The notes beneath the pieces were generated by a model. It had not been told where the DNA came from and did not search any database. It saw only the letters and a list, made by a program, of their open reading frames with translations. Below, piece after piece: positions 18,280-29,647 of a stretch of 64,000 nt of DNA. Made by a program: the position numbers and the translations under genes. The stretch's first letter is position 1, and the number at the start of each line of letters is the position of its first letter. The stretch is taken from the NCBI GenBank assembly GCA_031213475.1, contig JARUPZ010000010.1:8138898-8202897 (forward strand), in the 5' to 3' direction. Source of the DNA: Nereocystis luetkeana (lineage: Eukaryota; Sar; Phaeophyceae; Laminariales; Laminariaceae).

Positions 18280-19030
18280 GATCCGTATTAACGAGGAACA
18301 CCTTTTTTATTGGTATTTCGAAATTTACTCGTTTGATATAAAATTTGCAATCCGATTGGTCAAAGAAAATTGAATCGCCAAGCAGGCATTTTCGAGGGGA
18401 ATTCAAGAAAACCAAATTCGTCAAGAAGTATTTTGGGGACCATTTTTGCTCTTCTACTATTAATACAGTAATACTTTAATTTCGTCATTCAGGTCGGGGA
18501 GTTGGTCCAACTCGATGTGGCATGTTCCATGAAACCGAAGCAAGCCACGCAAATTCGAGCCGTGGCGTCGACGGCTTCAGAGGGGAGATCCATCATTCCC
18601 GAGAGACAGGGCCACCGGAGCAGCCGCAGCGCGAGGTCCGACGGCCCCTAGCGCAAGAGTTATAGACCTCCAGCAGCGCCTCAAGTAAAAGCAAGGTCGC
18701 AAACCCAGTTTCTCGTCCCTTTTTGCCTCCCAAACCACACGAGCACTGACCCAGGTCACGACTTCGATCAGAAGTTCGATAGCTGTATCCCCGTCGCTGT
18801 TACCAGCGTGGTTTTTTGGGGCTGCGCCAGCCACCCCAAGACATCCCGAAAGAGATAACCTCTTAGTCGGTGCCGGGCAGAATAGTCTTCGGCTGGCCGC
18901 GGCGCTCCGTGGAGGACGCGTGTCGTCGCTCGCCTCGTTGGTTGCCTAGGGGTGTTCGCTGACCCTTTTGCGTCATTCGAATTTTACAACACAATACACC
19001 ATTCCTCGACAGGGGACTAAAAGTCGGAAA
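18280..19030. mobile_element. Diverged copy of the Harbinger-type element
   Basis: Blocks such as TTTGCAATCCGATTGGTC, GTTCGATAGCTGTATCCCCG and CCAAGACATCCCGA match parts of 30520-31460. Termini are not clear, and the frames are repeat-derived. Confidence 0.5.
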
Positions 19031-19064
19031 TTTCACGAGATATACTCAATTGCGATTGATCGTA

Positions 19065-19168
19065 TCACGGGGGACCATAGTAAATGGGACCAAATACTGT
19101 TGGTAAAAATACCGAAACACATAGTTTTTTATCTACCGTAGGTCCTATTTAATATGGTCCCCCCGTAA
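19065..19168. mobile_element. MITE-A copy
   Basis: TCACGGGGGACCATAGTAAA to ATGGTCCCCCCGTAA; slightly degenerate at both ends. Confidence 0.85.
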
Positions 19169-19272
19169 ATTCAGTCACAAAAGTGCCTGTGTGCGTTCTC
19201 TTGTCACACTGAACTGTTCTTTTTACCCAACTGCATCGGTGCACCCTGTGTCCGTCCTGATCTCACATCCTA

Positions 19273-19390
19273 TTACGGGGGACCATAGTCAATAGCACCA
19301 AATATTGTTAGTGAAAATGGTTAAATATATACTGGTAGGTTTTTATGTATACCATAAGTCCTACGGAGTATTAACTATGGTCCCCCGTAA
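19273..19390. mobile_element. MITE-A copy
   Basis: TTACGGGGGACCATAGTCAA to CTATGGTCCCCCGTAA with TA on both sides, 104 bp from the previous copy. Confidence 0.9.
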
Positions 19391-19564
19391 TAGAGAGACA
19401 GTATACACGTGGTCACAGACTGAGACCGCGAAAAAAACAAGAACAAAAACAATTGCAAGTGCATCGGTGTAGCAAGCCAGCCAACGCGCAGGGTACGGAA
19501 AACACAGCAACACAATCAAACAAGAACAAAAAAAAGGCGTTGTGAAAACAACAATAATTACGAA

Positions 19565-19687
19565 ATGAAGAAGAATGCAGGCGACGCGAAGAGATCAATC
19601 AGCAAGGCTGCTATCAATAGAAGGACAGCATGCCTGATCAAGAGGAGCAGACAACTGCTGCGCCGACGAAGCTATGTGCCTCGTTGA
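19565..19687 (+). CDS. Possible 40-codon basic small ORF
   Basis: ATG to TGA, encoding a Lys/Arg-rich peptide (MKKNAGDAKRSISKAAINRR, then ..RSRQLLRRRSYVPR). There is no homologue I recognise. A single short frame in intergenic sequence may be chance. Confidence 0.15.
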   Translation: MKKNAGDAKRSISKAAINRRTACLIKRSRQLLRRRSYVPR

Positions 19688-20198
19688 AACCGGCTCTTCG
19701 GACCACTTGGTATTCACATGAAGGTGATACTCTCACATTTACGAGCAGAGTAGTTCATGATATGCACATGGCTTGCACAGCTTCCCCCGTTTTCTATACT
19801 AAGTAATCCCAAATGTTAGTCATGACCCTGTTGTGACCCACGTCTAGCTACCATCGCACACATAAAAAGACAGGAGTATGGGACCGACGGAGAGGGAGGG
19901 GGGGGGGCATTCGGGGTGCATGGACGGGCAACTCTCACTACTGTGATTAAGGTCAAACAAACAGCTCCCAGCACTCCATCGACCAACTGGCTAAAAAATC
20001 AAAACGCTCACCAGTCAATCTCACCTGCCCCCCGCCAACCCCGGCCTCTGACCCCCGCCTCCCGCTCCACCAAAAAAACTGTCAAAACAAAAACGCCAAA
20101 AAGTCAATATCACCCCCCTCCACCTCCCCGCCCCCCCCCCCCCCATCTCTCTCTTTCTGCCCTCCCCTCCCCTATCCCCCCCCCCTGTATTTTCTGAC

Positions 20199-20321
20199 CT
20201 GTTGGTGCAGGAACGATGTGAAGTTGGGCATCCCCATGACCAAGTCTTGGTCGGAACTGAGAAGCATGCTCTGCGGCGATTCCATGTTGAACAGAGTTCG
20301 CGACGTGTCCTGTGGCGCCAT
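20199..20321 (-). CDS. Probable exon of an unidentified gene
   Basis: Forty-one codons from an ATG at 20321, reading MAPQDTSRTLFNMESPQSML and LSSDQDLVMGMPNFTSFLHQ-Q, to a donor CAACAG|GTCAGA. Codon use (GCG, CTG, AAC, TTC) is like the kinase exons and unlike the surrounding repeats. An alternative start is an acceptor, GCGCCACAG|GAC at 20307, behind a T-rich tract, which would make it an internal exon of 36 codons. No partner exons were identified; the next sequence downstream is a G-rich/C-rich region. Function unknown. Confidence 0.5.
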
Positions 20322-20587
20322 GTCGGCACACAAAACAACAAACAAAATATAAAACAGAAGCAACAACAACAGCAACAAAATAAGAAACGACACTTGAAAC
20401 TGCTTGAAATGTGGATACCGAGTCCCCTTCCCCTAGATAGTACCGCCTCATTATACACAACTGCAACGTCACACCAGAGGTGTGTAACTCGGTTTCGTGT
20501 AGACCCGTGGTACCGACTGACGTCGGTGTGTCCTCCACACCACAACCACACAAGAGAGAACCTGCTCGGGACGTCCGTCCCACATTG

Positions 20588-20596
20588 CTACTACTG

Positions 20597-20647
<51 letters not shown>

Positions 20648-20648
20648 T

Positions 20649-20703
<55 letters not shown>

Positions 20704-20719
20704 GCTACTACTACTACTT

Positions 20720-20755
<36 letters not shown>

Positions 20756-20791
20756 TTACTACTACTACTCTACTGCGACTACTACCACTAT

Positions 20792-20823
<32 letters not shown>

Positions 20824-20824
20824 T

Positions 20825-20868
<44 letters not shown>

Positions 20869-20901
20869 TTACTACTACTCTACTGCGACTACTACCACTA
20901 T

Positions 20902-20933
<32 letters not shown>

Positions 20934-21051
20934 TACTACTACTATCACCACCACTACTACTACTACTACTACTGTTACTACTACTACTTCTACTATATTA
21001 CTACTATTATTATTACTACTACTACTACTCTACTGCGACTACTACCACTAT

Positions 21052-21095
<44 letters not shown>

Positions 21096-21096
21096 T

Positions 21097-21130
<34 letters not shown>

Positions 21131-21132
21131 GT

Positions 21133-21169
<37 letters not shown>

Positions 21170-21170
21170 G

Positions 21171-21225
<55 letters not shown>

Positions 21226-21232
21226 AACCACA
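20588..21232. repeat. (TAC)n microsatellite array, about 650 bp
   Basis: TAC triplets with recurrent interruptions (CACCACCAC, TCTACTGCGAC, TATTAC) that themselves repeat about every 110 bp. This implies higher-order duplication inside the array. The 379-codon and similar frames are artefacts. Confidence 0.95.
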
Positions 21233-21316
21233 ACCCCCCACCCCCAACACTACCACCACCACAACATGTAGCGCATGCAACCCCCCCCCACCCCCCTGCC
21301 CCCCAATCCGCACCCG

Positions 21317-21428
21317 CCCCCAATGCCTGCCTGGTCGGTGAAAACCCGACGTGCTCCGCCCCCGCATTGCAGCGATGCGAGAGTCTAAGGCCATGCGACA
21401 ACGGCCATGCATGACATGAGCACACACA
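21317..21428 (+). mobile_element. Element S, 3' fragment
   Basis: CCTGCCTGGTCGGTGAAAAC, CCCGACGTGCTCC and CAACGGCCATGCATGACATG followed by C-rich sequence (21440-21660). Confidence 0.7.
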
Positions 21429-21429
21429 C

Positions 21430-22360
21430 TCGCACCCCCCACCCCCCGCCTCACCTGCCCTACCAGCCACCGGCCAGGACCAGTCCCGCCCAGCCCAGCC
21501 CTCTCCGCGCCCCCCAACCCCCGCCCCACCCGTCCCCCCTCGCTCAACTCCTCCCGCTTCAGCAAGCAATCGATAGGCGGTGCTGGCGTTCCTTGTCGGC
21601 TGGCTCGCATCCCCCCCCCCCCCCCCCCCCACCCCCGCCCCCCCCTCCCCCTCCTCCTCTCGTTTCTCCATAGAGCGCCGGGGAGTAGTGACAGCCGTGG
21701 CCCTTCCCTTGTTTTTTCTGGCGATATGTATCGCCTGTATACCAGGCATGTATAAGGGGGGGGGGGGGGGAAGAAAATAGGAGGGAAATGATGCAACCAC
21801 AGAGGGGAAAATGTCAAAAACAAATAGGGAAAAAAATAGAGAAAGCCCAGCGAAAAAGTAAATAAATAAGGAAGGGGATACTGTAAGAGAAGGTCTGCAG
21901 TCGGTATGTGTAGGCAGGGGGGGGTCTCCCTCGTGTCGTCGATTAAGCCGCCGCCGGAGACAGCATTTTTAGAATTTATATTCACCCTGGGCGTGTATCT
22001 GCTGCCGTTGTTGGTGAAAGCGGTTGGGTGTATTCGAGTTTAGCCTGGGGATTCAGTTTGTGGTATTGGTTTTTGAGTTTTGGATTCTGTTTTGGTAATT
22101 TTTTTGGGGGGGGGGTTGGTTTTGCGTTTGAAGATTTCGTTTTGTTTTCTCGTGTTTCTGGGGGGGGGGTCACCAGATAGTTTATGGGGTTTTTGATTTT
22201 TTGGTCTGGGATACTGTTTCACCGTACCCCTGATAAGACTTTTTGTTTTGTAGGATTTCGGGTCTTGGGGTTTGAGGTTTGTTTTTTACTACCTGGTACC
22301 TGGTATCATTCTTCTGGTCGTTTCACGTGTTGGTCCCACATTCCACAAGAGCTTCAACCA
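21430..22360. other. Unassigned C-rich then T-rich sequence
   Basis: C-runs to 21660, then AT-rich sequence with G-runs (22109-22117, 22161-22168). A double TACCTGGTACCTGGTA is at 22290. No gene was recognised. Confidence 0.4.
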
Positions 22361-22364
22361 TTGC

Positions 22365-22620
22365 ACTAGTCGGACACATCAGATAGATCAGATAGATGAT
22401 CTAGATCATATAGATCCTAAACTGCCGTTGCGATATTCTGCGCAAGATCTGTGCAGCACAGATCCAACCCAGGAAACATGCCCCAGACCATTCAGGTTAT
22501 ACAACTCCCACCCGGCAACATGAGCTACAACTAGTAGATCATACAGATCATGCAGGTCAGGAATATGTCTTGCCCGGAAAGGTCAGCTACTATAATAGAT
22601 AGATCGATGATCTGTCTCAT
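22365..22620. repeat. Dispersed AGATCA-rich repeat, copy 1
   Basis: Shares CACAGATCAGATAGATCA-type runs, AACTGCCGTT, TGTGCAG, GAAACATG and CCGGCAACATGAGCTAC with copies at 30135-30460 and 36755-37010. Confidence 0.65.
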
Positions 22621-23085
22621 GCGTTAACTTTTACCTCTCCACAAAGGCTGACAGTACCAGGTACGAAGTATATATATATATATATATACCTTTGCGCTTC
22701 GCATCGTTCGTTGTTTGCCCTCCCCGAACACAACAAATAAATAAGGTAAAACACCCAAAAAAGGTATACCTCTTCCATCTGAGCAAAAAACAGATACACA
22801 CTGAAAACAAGAAAAAAACGTAATATATATGCAACGAGCGGTGTTTTCGACCAGGAGGAATCACAAACATGTTTTCGTCGCGCCTGGCAGCAGTCAGCGT
22901 GCGGCCTCCAAAATCTGAATTATTATTTTTCTTGTCCTGAGGGTACGTACATGCAGGCACCGCAGGCCCCATCCGGACCTTCGGGCGCGCCGAGAGTACC
23001 TCTTCTGGCGCCCACCCGCGCTGACCGTTTGGAAGCCTCGGTTATCCTCAAGGGACCGTTTCCCTGGCACGAACACTTTGCCGTA
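22620..23085. other. Unassigned sequence
   Basis: Contains a TA microsatellite (22669-22688) and one TACCAGGTA (22655). No gene was recognised. Confidence 0.35.
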
Positions 23086-23088
23086 CCA

Positions 23089-23193
23089 TTACGGGGGTCC
23101 ATAGTTAATAGGTCCAAATATTGTTCGTAAAAAAAGTTAAATATATAGGTTTTTATGTATACCATAGGTCCTATGAACTATGGTCCGCCGTAA
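23089..23193. mobile_element. MITE-A copy
   Basis: TTACGGGGGTCCATAGTTAA to ACTATGGTCCGCCGTAA. Confidence 0.9.
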
Positions 23194-23494
23194 TAAAAAC
23201 TAAGCCCACCTCGACGAGGGGGGAGACGAACCGCCGTCTGTGTTCATAGTGCTGTATGAACACCAACTGCGGTGACCATACAAAACAACAGCACGTGACT
23301 TGTAAGTAGTATAGACAATGCATACCAGGTACTGCTGTATTAGTTACGATAGGTGAAGGACGCACACTTCATTCATCCAACAAAACCGACAAAAAGTGAA
23401 GTCCGCGTATCCATCCCCCAGACACATACCAGGTACATAAGCATACGTACAAACTCGGCAGAGTGGGACGAGAAGTACGTGGCCTCTGGATTGC

Positions 23495-23705
23495 TGAAAA
23501 TCAGGCAAAAAACAGTTGAAAACTAGACGAGGTAGACGAAATTCAGATGTACTGGGCCCATTTCACGCCAAAACACAGGGAACCATGTGAGGCTGGTCAA
23601 TCGAAGGGCTCCTGGCGTGTGCTTTTTACTTGGTTTGAGACTGTACCAGGTACCTGTTTTTGGTCCAAATGGGCCAGGCATACCTGTTTTTGGCCAAAAC
23701 TCAAT
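23495..23705 (-). mobile_element. Short element X derivative
   Basis: On minus: GGCCAAAAACAGGTATGCC, TACAGTCTCAAACCAAGTA, CACGCCAGGAGCCC, as at the left end of the 35174 copy, without its long interior. Confidence 0.55.
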
Positions 23706-23779
23706 AATTAAGTACCTGAGGTAATTCATTAATTACCTGCCAGCTAATGATTTACTCCCCCCCCCCCTATTATGTATGT

Positions 23780-24262
23780 AGGTTGGATTAGCGCCGGTTG
23801 GCAACGGCACTGCAAATCATGCCGCTCGCTACGTGAGCCAGACAACCAGGGCATCGTTTTTTGCTGCCGTTTTGTTTGGCGGGTCGGTCACAACTGGCGA
23901 TCGAGTAAAACCACTTGTGTGGTGTCGAGAACATTTACTCCGTACAAAGGGAACCATCGGATCACGGTAGTGTTTTCTGGCAAGACACTAACGAGGCAGT
24001 TACATAACACTCCCACTACTATCTCCGAAAAGAAATCAACTCTTTTGAAGCTGTCATCCATACACAAGTCCGCCTCACAAGCGGCTATGAGAAGGATGCA
24101 GTTCGCCCTTCATGCGACTCGCCAACCACCTCGCGGCGCTTCGCGCTTGGTGCAAGCAATGTCTGCCTGGTCCGTGAAAATCCGTCATGTTCCGCCCTGG
24201 CATTGTAAGGATGCGAAGATCTATGGGCATACGACTACGGCCATGCATGATATCGAGTACCC
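23780..24262 (+). mobile_element. Element S, full-length copy
   Basis: From GGTTGGATTAGCGCCGGTTG to GCATGATATCGAGTACCCGC. Conserved middle blocks ACGTGAGCCAGACAACCAGG and CTTGGTGCAAGCAATGTC. Confidence 0.8.
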
Positions 24263-24304
24263 GCCCCCACAAGGAGAAGAGAAAAATGGACGAATGTGAT
24301 ATGG

Positions 24305-24605
24305 AAAAGTTTGGTACACTAGACAGCAGTAGTTAGAGAACGGTCGCTATCCTAGGAGATAGACGGTGGCCACAGGCGACGAAACAGGAAGGAGATAAGA
24401 TTAGCAAAAAAAAAAGGTGTAACATGATATAAGAAAAAGACGTGATGAGCATCCAAAATGTTAGAGGAGTCTCTACCATTAATAGGAGTACTCGTAGCAA
24501 CGGTACTCACGATGAAAAATAAAAACAAGAATCTCGCAAGGGACCCATGGTCAATGGTCAAACTACTAAGGCGACCAACAAATGAGTACCCCCACCCCCT
24601 CAGCC
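24305..24605 (+). mobile_element. LINE 3' end fragment
   Basis: TCGCTATCCTAGGAGATAGA, GGTGGCCACAGGCG, ATAAGATTAGCAAAA, CATGGTCAATGGTCAAAC, AATGAGTACCCCC: colinear with the minus strand of 15810-15545. Has the same GAGTAC-C-rich end. Confidence 0.75.
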
Positions 24606-24924
24606 CTGTACCACTTTCCTACGGTACGTGGGTTCAACCATATAAGCCGAGCTCCTTCCGAAGTGGATATCGCACCGGACACAAAAAAACAAAACAGATT
24701 GCCCCCAGGGAACCGCGAATCACATCGTACAGAGTGTCATACCAGGGTATATAATACCCGGTATGTATCTGATACGTACAGTAGGTTGGCTGATCCTGCA
24801 TGATCTCACCTGTTATTTCTGCCTTAGGTATACGACTTGTTTCAATTTTCACGTGCACTAGTTTCCCGTTCACACTTTTTTTTTCCTCCTGATGCAATAT
24901 TCCAATGTTGTGTTCCGTAGGTTA

Positions 24925-25370
24925 CACACAAAACCATACCCGGGGTAGTCTACCCGGGTAATACCATTTTACCCGGGTATTACCCTACAAAGAACTTCGC
25001 TGTACAGTGTATACGACCTTCATACCCATACCCGGAACTCACGTGAGTTCTGTATGATATTCATACCAGTACCCGAAACTTCTGTAAGTTCTGTACGCCC
25101 GTGCCATACTAGCGGTACAAGTACAACGTCCCATACCCGTACCCGGCCTTTTTGTAGGGTAAATACCCGGAAAATAGGGAAGTAATCGAAGTATACACCC
25201 GGTACCCGACACTTCGTGAAAAACCGTGTGGCGGGCACAGGTACGGGTACAATGTCACTATACCCGCCCGGAACTTCTGTGAGTTTCGTAAGACTTTGCA
25301 CACAATACCCGGAACTTTTCTGTAAGTTCTGTTAACATTTCCATACCCTCACCCGGTATCCACAAACTCT
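24925..25370. repeat. ACCCGG-rich minisatellite
   Basis: Units of CATACCCGGAACT, TCTGTGAGTTCTGTA and TACCCGGGTA with variants. Confidence 0.65.
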
Positions 25371-25444
25371 GCGAATGACAGTAAAATCTTCCACTCCAAG
25401 AGATATGCTAGCTCTGTCCTATGACCACGGACCGCATCGCGGCG

Positions 25445-25465
25445 ACGAGTCAATGCGACAGCAGC

Positions 25466-25500
<35 letters not shown>

Positions 25501-25505
25501 CCACA
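25445..25505. repeat. (CAA)n microsatellite
   Basis: ACAACAACAAC run from 25466. Confidence 0.9.
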
Positions 25506-25509
25506 TCAC

Positions 25510-27900
25510 CCTTTAAATACTTCGATACACGTATGAGGACTATACGAGGTATATATAAATTAATTTTTGGTGCTATATTTCTTCCTCAGCGGGCTCGACT
25601 GGCAACTCTTTGGCCCCTGAGGGCTTTCCCACATGAACAACAACAGCTCCTCCTATCACTTGCCGGCAAGCCTTTGCCTTTTCTTTCTGTTTAAAAGAAG
25701 AAGAGCCTTCTATGTACGACATTACTTTCCAAGTTTCTGGTTTTGGTGAACTTTTTTTTTTTTCAACGTACATACCAGGTACGCATAATACGTACACGAG
25801 CAAGTCATCGTCGTCGAGCATCTACCCCAAGTACAACACAGAACAGCACAGAAGAGTAGAGCACGGCACTGCACAGCACAGCACAGCACAGCACAGCACA
25901 GCACAGCGCAGCGCAGCGAAATCAGCCCTGCACAGAGCAGCTAAGCTACGGCTGTAGCACGCGCCGACTGGCGCAGACAGAGTTGGCGAATGTCGTCGAG
26001 CACTTGCAAAGCCCGCGGTTTCCCCTAAACGAACGTGAAAAATCGAAATCTGCCCGTCGCGGCCTACGAAATCGTTTAAGCATGAAGCTCTTGATATATT
26101 GGCAAGTCGTCAGCGTGAACGAAAACATCGTGAACCTCTCTCGCTGTGCGCTTCACCTCCGCACGCTGTTCTCTTCTTCCTTGTGAGCAAGCGTAGCAGG
26201 CGGCGGAGGTCGCCCGCGGAGCGTAGCGCCTTGTGTTGCGTAGTACCAGGTACCAGGCATATCCTACGGCTCAAATACCAGTGCATATTAATAGTATGAA
26301 CACAAGAGACCACAACAGTACGTGGACTAGAGAGACACGGTACACATACAGCATAGTGGTGTATATGTCGTTTGTACAAGAAAAGCAGAAGTTCTGAGAT
26401 GGTATCACGGTGCACGTGCGACAGCAATCACCAACATGCTGTGCGTGCATCAAGACACTTGAGCAGCACGAACCCGAGCTTCGAAAGCCAGGGCTGGGTC
26501 TCTGCTGACCCCCATTGCGGCACTTTCACGGAGTACCGGTATACCTGGTATCGCATATCCACAGCAGCACGCCTGGCTTGTGATGACCAAGTGACACAAG
26601 CCACACGGTAGTGACCCCCATAGAGTGAGTGCGGTGCCGGCCGCCCGCTACAGTGCCTATGAAATCGCTTGGCACAGGTGGAAAACTCCCGTAGTTTGAT
26701 AGCAGTGTGGTATTGATAGTGCCGTTTGTCGCTGTATATAGTGCCGGTATTCTTGGCTCGGGCGTACATACATACATACATACATACATACCGGCACTAT
26801 CATAGAGGGACCGGCACTACCGCTGTGGCGAGTTCGTTACGTACACCATCGGCAGGTATATGCAGACCACTCTGAAACCTACCAGGTATATAAATCTACA
26901 CACACCGTAGCACGCTTACGATCGGAGCATCGCACGCAGCTTGCAAATACTGCCCGTACGTACAGGTACGACTTCGGAGGATTTTTTTTTCCATCTCATA
27001 GCCGACGTGACCTTTTGTTCACATTTTTACTTCAAATCTCTACACAGACAGTTAGTACCACAGTGTGACGAGCACCTGTACCCTGCATCAGGTAAAATAG
27101 CAAGGCTTGCCTGTCGCGTAGGTAGTCCAAGCCTTTCGCACCTCTGCCGCTACGTGTTTGGTCCTTGTTATCGATGTGTGGGCTTGGTGCTTGGTGCATG
27201 TGGATTGCTCCTGTTCCTGCTCCTGCTGCTGTTGCTGCACTACGAGCTGTAACAGTAGAAAATAGCTCTTTCTTTTGTCTGATGCCAGACTATATAGCTG
27301 TCATACTTGCTACACACATCAGTAGGGTTACCTGTTTAACCAATCAGCTCCTCATGCTTGTCGGTTTCAAATATTTTTAATACGCCGGACCAATTGGATT
27401 ATCGCAATCACCCTCCTATAGGTGTGCGAACGCACATACATACAAAAGCAAAAGTGGCTGGTGGGATCTCCGGAGATATCCGCGCCCATTTCCGCTTGTG
27501 TGTGTGATCTGTACGCATGTTGCTGCTGCTGTTAATGTTGTTGGGTTGCTGCTGCCAATCAACTGCTGCTGCTGCTGCTCGTGCTGTGCTGCTGGACGTG
27601 TACACACTCAAAACTGGTCGGCGGATATCTCCGGATATCCCCGTCGTTCTTTGCGCGTGCCCCCCCCCCTACCCTCTGCCCTCGAGCGATCAGAACCAGC
27701 GTTCACACGACACCTCCTTACCGCAGCAAGTTGCTAAAAAAGTTATGCGTGCGTCCACCACGACTCCCTCATCTTCGTGATGCAATGCCATCTCTGACTC
27801 GTATTAATGCTTTGCTACCACAGAGCTTGTACCTCTCTTTAGTACCGCAGTCCCGATTTGGGGACGAACCAGACTAATTCCAAGGGAGTTGTCCCCAAAA
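25510..27900. other. Long stretch without a recognised gene
   Basis: Holds an AGCAC array (25868-25918), a CATA run (26767-26790), GCTGCT runs near 27520-27590 and TACCWGGTA at 25773, 26244, 26542 and 26880. None of the frames shows a recognisable domain. Confidence 0.4.
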
Positions 27901-27912
27901 CGGGATTGGGGT
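27842..27912. mobile_element. MITE-B copy (degenerate)
   Basis: TAGTACCGCAGTCCCG and GTCCCCAAAACGGGATTGGG as inverted ends, directly abutting a MITE-A copy. Confidence 0.65.
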
Positions 27913-27916
27913 CCTA

Positions 27917-28021
27917 TTACGGGGGACCATGGTTAATAGGACCAAATATTGTTAGTAGAAACGGTTAAATATATAGGTTTTCATGTATACGACGGGTCCT
28001 ATTAACTATGGTCCCCCGTAA
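27917..28021. mobile_element. MITE-A copy
   Basis: TTACGGGGGACCATGGTTAA to ACTATGGTCCCCCGTAA; TA both sides. Confidence 0.92.
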
Positions 28022-28424
28022 TAAAAGGGTTAAGAGAGCTCGTATTGCTCTACGATAGGATTGAAAAAAAAAAAAAAACACCGCGAACACCGGGTGTGCT
28101 GAATTTCGGCGGGCTACGAACAGAATGAGTGTGGCCCCTTTGGTACCCCGTACAAAAACAATGGTTGACAGCTTTGGGGTGCCATCATATCTTATCAACC
28201 GTCTGCGCGAGCAAAAGCAGCGTACGGGTAGGATCTTGTTGTCGCCCGTGCCCTACGAGTCTTTGCGTCAACCATCGTAGCTACAGCGGTAGGACACCGA
28301 GACGAAACCGTCCCCCGAAGCACGCACTGGCCGCTGCTTCGTACCATTGTAACTGCAGTGATCTTCACCTCTTCTCGTCAATTTTAGTCCCGAGAGGCCC
28401 GAGAGGGTCAATCGTATTGTTGGA

Positions 28425-28742
28425 TGTCGTATCGAGAGTTTCGACAGGTTGAATATCGTATCGAGAGTTTCAGGATGTTTTGGATATCGTATCGAGAGTT
28501 TCGATATGTTGGATATCGTACAGAGAGTTTCAGGATATGTTGGATATCGTATCGAGAGTTTCGATATGTTGAATATCGTATCGAGAGTATGTTAGATATT
28601 GTATCGAGAGTTTCGATATGTTGGATATCGTATCGTGAGTTTCGATATGTTGGATATCGTATCGTGTGTTTCGGTATGTTTGATGTCGTATCGTGAATTT
28701 CGATGTGTTGGATATCATATCGAGAGTTTCGATATCCTTCAC
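28425..28742. repeat. Minisatellite, 28-30 bp unit
   Basis: About 11 units of GTTGGATATCGTATCGAGA plus GTTTCGATAT, with one base or so of drift. Same core as the 12130-12950 repeats. Confidence 0.9.
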
Positions 28743-28979
28743 ATCGAACGTGAAAAAAAATATACGTACGTACGTATATAGACCATGTATACCAGTGCAG
28801 TTTATTATTATCATTGCGTTGCAACCCGACCTTAACGTGCAGCATGAGCTTCAACATTGATCACTCAAAAACAAAATCTGAAAGAAGAAAAACACCTAGC
28901 GGAACCAACTGGCGTCTTGAGTTACCACCATTGAGTTGATTTGATCAGTATGAATACAGTAGTAGTATCAACAACAGTA

Positions 28980-29093
28980 TTACGGGGGACCATAGTTAAT
29001 AGGACCAAATATTGTTAGTAAAAATGGTCAAATATATACCATAGGCAGGTTTTTATGTATACCACAGGTCCTATTAACTATGGTCCCCCGTAA
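28980..29093. mobile_element. MITE-A copy
   Basis: TTACGGGGGACCATAGTTAA to ACTATGGTCCCCCGTAA, with a 9-10 bp extra segment in the loop. Confidence 0.92.
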
Positions 29094-29239
29094 CAGCAGC
29101 AGCATATATGTTTGCATCGTATATATACGCGAAGTCCCTGTCTCTCCCCAGTCTCTCCCTGCCTCTCCCTCTCTTCCCCGTATCTCCGTTACTATCAACA
29201 TTACCCTGTACTGGTACGCAACACGCACCGATAACGAGC

Positions 29240-29420
29240 CCGTTCCGGGAAGTTTTTTTTCAAGCTGATTTCTTGACAGCGGGGAGGAGAGCGCAAACGC
29301 CAACAGCAGGCAGAGAGATGCGTCTACGAGGAGACCTTTTCGTCGTGTGTGCCCTCCGCCTGTTGTGGAGAAGTCTGGCTCACAAATTTAGCCCACAAGG
29401 GGGTGTGGAATCTTCCGAGT
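29240..29420. repeat. Family R fragment
   Basis: GAGAGATGCGTCTACGAGG and CACAAGGGGGTGTGGAATC blocks match the other R copies (40020-40175, 47015-47260). Confidence 0.5.
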
Positions 29421-29539
29421 TAATACACGGTAAAATATACCTGGTACCTGGTAGCATGGGCAAACGGCGCCAACGGTTCATGGACGTTCGGTCGTTGCTG
29501 CAATGGTGTAATTTATCGTGCTATATATTACTATTAATA

Positions 29540-29647
29540 TTACGGGGGGGCATAGTAAATAGGACCAAATATTGCTGGTAAAAATAGCGAAAAATTTGAA
29601 GGTTTTTGAGTGTACAGCAAGTTCTGTTTAAGATGGCCCCCCTTACT
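29540..29647. mobile_element. MITE-A copy (degenerate)
   Basis: TTACGGGGGGGCATAGTAAA start, AGGACCAAATATTG interior, decayed right end GGCCCCCCTTACTA. Confidence 0.75.

Noticed and set aside
20202..21341. 379-codon plus frame and 330-codon minus frame
   Set aside because: Products of the (TAC)n array: runs of Tyr, Thr, Leu or Val/Ser depending on frame.
28130..28400. Possible gene in GC-richer sequence
   Set aside because: Frames are short with stops and no motif; flanks are MITE and minisatellite.
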